Origin: Eublepharis macularius
Lineage: Eukaryota > Chordata > Lepidosauria > Squamata > Eublepharidae
Direction: 5' to 3'
Length of the DNA: 64,000 bases
Assembly (NCBI RefSeq): GCF_028583425.1
Contig: NC_072799.1
Location: 90,568,217 to 90,632,216 of the forward strand
The notes below the pieces were generated by a model. The model was not told where the DNA came from. It did no database searches and saw nothing but the letters and a program-made list of their open reading frames with translations. Position numbers and translations under genes: made by a program. Below are positions 58,038-64,000 of the stretch, one piece after another; position 1 is the stretch's first letter; each line of letters opens with the position of its first letter.

Positions 58038-58852
58038 CAGGGCTTTTTGTCTGCGGGAACGCTCAGGAACAGTGTTCCGGCACCTCTCTGTGTGTGGTGG
58101 CCCCGCCCCCTGATCTCCAGACAGAGATCAGTTCCCCTGGAGCAAAGGTAAGCCTGCTCCTGGGGAGGAGCACATGCAGTGGGAGGGTGGGGCAATGGCC
58201 TGAAACAGGCTGCTGCTGAGCGGTGGAGCACTCCCCTGCTCAGCAGCGCCCCAATCCAGGCTGAATCAGGCCCAATCCTGGCTGTTCTGGGCCTGTTTTG
58301 GCCCAAAATGGCCAGGATTGGACTGCAGCTGGGTGGGAGAGTGCTCTCCTGTCCAACAGCATCCCATCCCAGGCTGATTTGGGCCTGATCCAGGCCATTT
58401 TTGGCCCATTTTGGCCAAATTTGGGCCCTAAATGGCCAGGATTGGGCCTGAAACAGCCAGGACTGGGCCACTGCCAGGAGGGGGAATGCTCTCCCATGTG
58501 GCTGCAGCCATTCCAGGACCAATATGGGCCCCAAACGGCCCGGATTGGGCTGCTGCTGGGCATGGAAGTGCTCCCCCGTGCTGCAGTGGCCTGTTCCGGG
58601 CTGATTCAAGCCCGATCCAGGCTGAATTTGGCCAGATCTGGGCCAACTTGGGCCCCCCATCAAGCACGGGAGTGCTCCTGGGGCAGCCATAGCCTGCATG
58701 ATGACATCACTTGCTGAAAGTGATGTCATTGTGCAGTCTCGGGAGCGTGAGCACGCTGTACACACGCACATGTAGTGATGGGGCGTCACCTCCTTCCAGG
58801 ATTTGTTCCTGGTGAGAGTTCCTCCACCTCTTTCCCCAGAAACAAAGCCCTG
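58038..58852. mobile_element. Long hAT-like element of the CAGGGC family with internal GGCC-rich repeats
   Basis: Termini CAGGGCTTTTTGTC and AAACAAAGCCCTG, with the family's GGCCCCGCCCCCTGATCTCC near the left end. The middle (about 58240-58660) is a degenerate tandem of GGGCCTGATCC and TTTTGGCCC motifs. No 8-bp duplication was found. Long ORFs on both strands reflect this composition and have no recognisable protein. Confidence 0.7.
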
Positions 58853-59019
58853 TATCTACTGTTAAAGAAGAGGAGTGATATGGTGGTATACCATACATGA
58901 TGTTTACCTCACTTTTTTCTATGGACACAGAACTCTATGCTGACCTAAGTGAAGAGAGGGATATTCTATGCATCCTCAAGTTAAAGCTGAAGAACGGATT
59001 GCTATGCAGAAGGAATACA

Positions 59020-59095
59020 TAGAACAAACCATCCGCCCTGAGCCTGCTCGCAGGGAGGGCGGAATACAAATATGATAAAATATTTTTTTTTAAAA
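59020..59095 (+). mobile_element. LINE (CR1/L2-group) 3' tail fragment
   Basis: CATCCGCCCTGAGCCTGCTC, GGGAGGGCGGAATACAAAT and an A/T-rich tail; only the last ~75 bp remain. Confidence 0.55.
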
Positions 59096-59275
59096 AATTA
59101 CCCAAACTGTTCATACAATGCAAAATGCTACAGGAAGTCCATAGAAGATAACAGATTTTAGCACTCACTCTGTCATTTAAGACTAATTAACACACTCTTC
59201 TCCATGTGTCTCCTCTTCTATATTCATGACCATGACCAAACACTCAAAATAGGAGTCATAAAGTTTTAGGTGAGT

Positions 59276-59352
59276 ATCTGATGAAGGCAGCTTGACTCTT
59301 GAAAGACCCTTGAAATCTGGTCGGTCTTCCTGGTGCGACTGGACTCAGATCG
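59276..59352 (+). mobile_element. Short PLE-type hammerhead-like fragment
   Basis: CTGATGA at 59278-59284 and GAAA at 59301-59304, followed by GGTCGGTCTT..GGTGCGACTGGACTC, a degraded version of the terminal GGTGCTACTGGACTC motif. Stem II does not pair well. Confidence 0.45.
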
Positions 59353-60776
59353 TAATGTCAGCGGTATCTTGCCTAGGTTACAATTCGTGTTTCTGTACGG
59401 CCATGTGCACATCACAAAAATGGCTGTAATAGCCGTTCTTTCTCCTCAGGAAACAGTAGTTTTGTGATGAGGAGCATGAATAAAACAATAATAATAAAAC
59501 TCAGACTACTTATGGGTGGGAAACCATGACAGCTAAACTAGTACAAAGGTGATGTAGGTTTGTAGAATAGTTCTCATGACAATAGGTCCGTGCTTCAATT
59601 ATGGGGAGGAAAGGTGAGGGGGGGGGGCTTTTAATGAAATCCACACACGCCGTGCCCTGAGCTCCGTCAATTTGCCCCCACCCCAACTATCCACTAACTG
59701 GGCGTAAGCATCACAAAATACGGCACAGCATCTCCCTTGCTCTCCTCTCGCTCAAACGCTGAAGTAGGGTTAAATGAGAGTGGGGAGGGCAAACTCAGAA
59801 CCTGCAGCCTCATGACCTTCAGCAACATTTCTTTTATAATCGAGGTAGCTTCACTTTTGTTATACACTAGCCAGTGGCTCAGAGCCTAACAATATATATT
59901 ATATCCTTTGTCAGGGGCTGTCCCTTTTCAAAAACATCTGAGTTTTAATCGATTACTGATTAAATCTTCATATATTTGCATACGAATAAAAAAAATTATG
60001 AAGAGAAAAAATGGTATTTGATATACAGGCCTGTGTTGCAGGAGGCACCATTTTAGGAGACACAATCTTTGTTTTGGTAGAGATGGAGGAGGGCTTCTTC
60101 TAAGATGCTGCCCGCCATGTATGATTTTTCTTAAGTACTTGTATTAAAAAGTAATCATCATTTTTTAAAAAAAGAATCTGCCCCTCAGTTCATCAGGGGA
60201 AACTTTTTAATTGAGTAAAAGATGTATCAATTCATCTAACCAAATAATAGATGAAAAATTGCAGGCCTAACTCTGTCCCATGTTAGTAACTTTCCCTATT
60301 TGCAGATAACACTGTAAAACTATCCTTCTGGTATCTCTTTTATGGTAGAAACATGTCTTTTCTTACACAATACTGAGCTCCGTTTGGCAAATTTTATGAT
60401 GGTGCTGTTAGATAAAATGTATTTTTAGAAAGTGAGCGCGTCATCTCACATTTAAATATTAAACGAAGAGAAAGATCTCCAAGCGTCATCTTAAAACCAA
60501 TACTGAAACAGTGCTTTCATCTTCAGTTCCACTGCCCTTTCAAAAGCAGCTTTAAAGAGTGATGATGGTATATTTTTAATAGATACCTGTCTTCTTTTTG
60601 ACATAAACGTGGTTCAGTTTTTGGATGTTTTTAAAGTATCCCCCCAGTTCATCAAATGGCTGAATATCTTACCTTGAATGAGTAGCACTGTTGTTTTGCA
60701 GTCCTTAAGGTTGGCTAAAATCAGAAAGGGCAAAAAAGGAGCCTGGGATGGATTGGTGGTAGAATCACAGCAAAAT

Positions 60777-61124
60777 TCAATGTACATAATAAAGCCAGTA
60801 AATGATGTTAAAAAGAATAAATGTGACAGGAAAGACCATTCTGGACCACTTGTCTATGGAATTTACATCAGTCAAATCTGGGATTTTGACTTTGAGTTGT
60901 GATGCTCTTCTCCGTAAGCGTCCCTTTTGATGGAGTGTGGGCCGATCCAAAGTGCTTCGGCTGTAGAGGTCTCTAGTGGAGGCCGGGACTCGGTAATGGA
61001 TGTTTGCACAGTCGTACGAATACATGGTGGCTCTCGGGTCATTCATGCTTGTGAGGACATCAGAGCTGCTGACTTCGTTTCTCATTTCCAGGGTGGTAAG
61101 AAGTATATTCCCACAGGCATCAAC
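60777..61124 (-). CDS. GABRB1: GABA-A receptor beta-1 subunit, terminal coding exon (partial gene)
   Basis: GABRB1 encodes a pentameric ligand-gated chloride channel subunit in the neuronal membrane. This exon gives 115 residues plus TGA: the end of the M3-M4 intracellular loop and the fourth membrane helix. Visible blocks are [17 protein letters not shown] at the exon start, [10 protein letters not shown], the basic RRRASQLK phosphorylation site, [17 protein letters not shown], and TM4 ending in YWLYYVH. The final YYVH separates beta-1 from beta-2 and beta-3, which as I recall end in YYVN. On the - strand the acceptor CTCCTTTAG abuts the exon at 61124/61125. Earlier exons were not found in the remaining 2.9 kb and should lie beyond the right edge. 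The gene converges on COMMD8. Confidence 0.95.
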   Translation of the reverse strand, partial: VDACGNILLTTLEMRNEVSSSDVLTSMNDPRATMYSYDCANIHYRVPASTRDLYSRSTLDRPTLHQKGRLRRRASQLKVKIPDLTDVNSIDKWSRMVFPVTFILFNIIYWLYYVH

Positions 61125-63650
61125 CTAAAGGAGAAAGTGTCGAGGCTTTAGAGAAGGTGTTGAGTTTGTTTGTGCTGCTTTACACTCCTGCACATTAGTG
61201 AGTTCCTTATGAAACAACTGTGTTGCCTAGGTGCCAAAAACTAAAGGGCATGGAGAGGGGGCAACTTTAAGCTGCCAGTTCTAGCCAATATTTTGAGGCA
61301 ATGTTAACACAAATTCTGAGATGGGACCTTGGTTTGGAAATTACTTAAGCTATCACTCTTTCTTTTCTTGTTAACATCGAATTGTATTTATTTGTTAGGA
61401 TTTCAGACTTGTTCTTGCATGCATTTCTGGCCGCAATAACATGGGCTATTTTTCACCTCTTAAAGGATCCCCATGTGTACATTAAGAAATTGTCTGGGTT
61501 TAAGTTTGGCAATAGAAAGATGGTAATCAAAATTTTACATTTTTGGTAAGTGACTGAATTTTGGTCATTTTCATTGGACAATTCTACTGATGACTGAATG
61601 GGTATCAGCAGCATAGTTGTATTTCCTATGAGGAATGGCAGCATTATCTCCATCACAGAGACGGAGTCACAGGCACTAGCCAAGTACCCCGTACCATTTC
61701 AGAGAGAGGATATGCAGTAAAAATATTGTAATATGTAAAGGGCTCAGAATTAGGGTCCAGTTCTAGTTCACTGTCATTGCCATCCTAAGAGGCAGTGCCA
61801 CTGAATAGTCCTGAGCAGGGATCTGAATAGATCTTCTTAGAATTGCTCTCTAACTGATGTTTGCCTTTGGGTTTGCCTGCATCTCTCGTCTGTTAATACA
61901 GTCCCACCAATCCGAATTTGGGCTTTATTCAGGCTCAGCCATATTGAACAAAATGGATTTCATTCTACGGGGAAAAAATTCTCGGTCTGTGCAATTTTTC
62001 TGCAAGAAGGTGCTGGGAAGTGAAACAGAGAAAGAATTCAGATCAACGGGCATTGTTGATTTTCTTTTGGGGAACATCTTAAGTTAAAAAAATCTGGGAA
62101 ATGTTTCTCATCTACTCAGACACTTTTAATACTGAAAGCTAAATTTTGACCTGAAATGTCTTTTAAAAGTGATTTTGACAGCCCCAAAGGACTTTAGAAA
62201 CTACCCAAATCCACAGTGTTATCACAGTGTTGTGATAATGAAGCACACGTTACGTGGCTTTTAACTCCATCCTAAGTGTTTTTGCAAGTCTTTTTAGGAA
62301 GCAAGAGCCAAAACTCCAGCAGCAGAAGTCCAGAACTACTTAAAGAGGTCAGGCTAATCTCATAGCAACAAGATATGGGGTTTTATTGAGCTGGCAATGT
62401 GTTTATAATAACAGTCCTCACAGAGTTATAATGTGCAAGAAGATACAAGCAGCCACAGAGATGTGAACTGGAGCAAAGTCTCATAAGCAAGTTTTACCTT
62501 CAGGTCTAAAGGTCTACTATGTGCATGCATGATGATAAAAATGAAAGAGACACTCCTCCTACTCAAAACCGCAGAATCCACTGGGGTGTGATGAATAGCA
62601 AGACAAGACACAGATGTGAGGTTGACACACAACCCCGGGAAGCAACAAAATGAGATATGGCACATCCGTAACAACCATGCAGAACTAAGCCAAGAAGTAC
62701 ATGTGTGGAAACAAATGGCAAGTGTTTGGCGAACATGGTGAATATTATGAGAACATGGGTTTTGTCCTCTTAGGAAAGAGATTTGGCTATTAAAGGGTGG
62801 AAAAAGTCACGTCCATGCTCAGTCCCCACAGCTGTCAAGTGGGACACCCCTCCCCTCCCCAGTGCCGTCCCTGATCAAGGAAAAGGTAGGAGGAGGGGAA
62901 GCTGAATTTCTTTGGATAGTGTCCTGGTGGATGCTGATCCATTTGGGGGGGCTTAGCTTTAAACTAGTGTGGTTGAAAGACTGTGTTAGGAAAAGTTGGA
63001 GAACTAAAAGCCAGGATGTTCTAGACTCAATAATATTACCATGTAGCCAACCAGCTGCTGCTATGTCTCTGTTACTACTCTCTGATTATTGACTTTGCAT
63101 GTCATGCACTAAATTCCTCTCATTCCTCTCGTCCTTTTACTAAAATGATGCTCAACACTTTCCAGTCAGCAAATGACTTCAGTTCATCTTTCGCTGTTCC
63201 TGTATTCTGTATTACTTCTTGTGGTCAGTCATATGCAAGTACTGGGCATTCTGGCATTCTCTCTCTATTTTGTTTGATCTCCTTCCTTTCCTTTCTTCTT
63301 GATTGTGTATTTTGATTTGTTTCATGTTATTTTGCCAACCATGCCATTGAATTCATTCCAGTTAAGCCATTGAGTCTGTGTATTCTTTACTGATTTGGCA
63401 TGGTCCACTGGGGTAAATAGGACCCCAATTAACATCACCCACAGTTACCAATGTGTAGCATGTAAGGAGGACCTGTAGCAGAGTTTACAACCATAGTGGT
63501 TTTCAGACTGTTTGGGAGAACTCTGAGGTTTCTTGGAAGCGTTCAGGGGTTCCTTGATGAAAAATCGATAATGATGTAGAAGATACCTTGGCGATCATTC
63601 GGCTTCTGCAACTACTATCCAAGATATAAGGACAGATGGACTCACATTCT
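61125..63650 (-). other. GABRB1: GABRB1 last intron (partial), no gene or clear repeat seen
   Basis: I see no further GABRB1 exon: no M2-M3 or M3-M4 loop sequence in any minus frame. No recognised repeat until the fragment at 63.65 kb. Confidence 0.6.
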
Positions 63651-63654
63651 AGCT

Positions 63655-63693
63655 GTATCTGAAGAAGTGAGCTGTGGCTCACAAAATGTTATT
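63655..63693 (+). mobile_element. Short PLE-type hammerhead-like fragment cut by a MITE
   Basis: CTGAAGA (63659-63665), a perfect stem GTGAGC/GCTCAC with loop TGTG, then AAAA instead of GAAA. The 3' remainder is missing; a hAT-like MITE inserted just downstream. Confidence 0.5.
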
Positions 63694-63701
63694 GTTGTGA
63701 G

Positions 63702-63960
63702 CAGGGCTTTTTTTCTAGGAAAAGAGGTGGTGGAACTCAGTGGGTTGCCCTCAGAGAAAATGGTCACACGGCTGGTGGCCCCGCCCCCTGATCTCCAGAC
63801 AGAGGGGAGTTGAGATTGCCCTCCGCGCCGCTTGGCAGCACGAGGGCAATCTCAACTCCCCTCTGTCTGGAGATCAGGGGGCGGGGCCACCAGCCGTGTG
63901 ACCATTTTCAAGAGGTTCCGGAACTCCGTTCCCCCATGTTCCCCCTGAAAAAAAGCCCTG
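63702..63960. mobile_element. hAT-like palindromic MITE in GABRB1 intron
   Basis: 259 bp, inverted termini, exact 8-bp duplication GTTGTGAG (63694-63701 and 63961-63968). Confidence 0.9.
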
Positions 63961-64000
63961 GTTGTGAGGATAAAATAGAGGAGGTGAGAATAACGTTGTA

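Larger units (their letters stand above)
58900..60776 (-). other. GABRB1: Region holding GABRB1 3' UTR (extent unknown)
   Basis: AT-rich, mostly repeat-free DNA directly downstream of the GABRB1 stop. I found no minus-strand AATAAA in 59.9-60.78 kb. Short LINE-tail and hammerhead-like fragments occur at 59.02-59.35 kb. The end of the transcript cannot be set. Confidence 0.35.

Noticed and set aside
58037-58789. 250-codon minus-strand frame
   Set aside because: By-product of the GGCC-rich repeats inside a CAGGGC-family element; low-complexity translation.
61125-64000. Search for further GABRB1 exons
   Set aside because: No minus-strand frame shows the M2, M3 or early M3-M4 loop sequence; the next exon must lie outside the window.

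Overview
This is vertebrate nuclear DNA, most likely from a squamate reptile (lizard or gecko). The evidence is spliced vertebrate genes in a conserved order, a BovB LINE, tRNA-like and 5S-rRNA-like SINEs of lizard type, CR1/L2-group LINE tails, and very many hAT-like MITEs. The species cannot be resolved from the sequence.

Two host genes are supported. COMMD8 lies on the + strand in five coding exons (30348-30389, 35017-35172, 44221-44373, 47447-47602, 48775-48795). All junctions are phase 0 with GT/AG splice sites, and the exons encode 175 residues. Its promoter is a CpG-dense region at about 29.95-30.64 kb. The terminal coding exon of GABRB1 (GABA-A receptor beta-1) lies on the - strand at 60777-61124; earlier exons are outside the window. 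The two genes converge tail to tail, the arrangement I recall for human 4p12. A second CpG-dense, promoter-like region at 14.8-15.5 kb has no recognised exon and may be the start of a neighbouring gene, by synteny ATP10D.

Layout: 1-14.8 kb is repeat-rich intergenic DNA (SINEs, hAT MITEs, a hammerhead-bearing foldback, a 50-bp minisatellite). 14.8-15.5 kb is the orphan CpG region. 15.8-29.9 kb holds a CR1/L2-group LINE, a tandem hammerhead-like array, BovB, MITEs and solo LTRs. 30-48.8 kb is COMMD8, whose intron 2 is filled by a 5.8-kb head-to-head Penelope-like element (PLE). 48.8-60.7 kb is 3' UTR and intergenic DNA, and 60.8-64 kb is the end of GABRB1 with part of its last intron.

The most interesting material is a set of Penelope-type insertions. 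Three (5.8 kb, 984 bp and 351 bp) are inverted head-to-head structures, each flanked by an exact 14-bp target-site duplication. The largest encodes reverse transcriptase plus a GIY-YIG endonuclease. The smallest carries two copies of a hammerhead ribozyme motif with all core residues intact. Related hammerhead-like units recur elsewhere, including a 13-unit palindromic 41-bp tandem array in which every inspected unit has lost the G of the CTGANGA box. Two hAT-like MITE families with 8-bp duplications pepper the window, and several copies carry the palindromic CRE site TGACGTCA.
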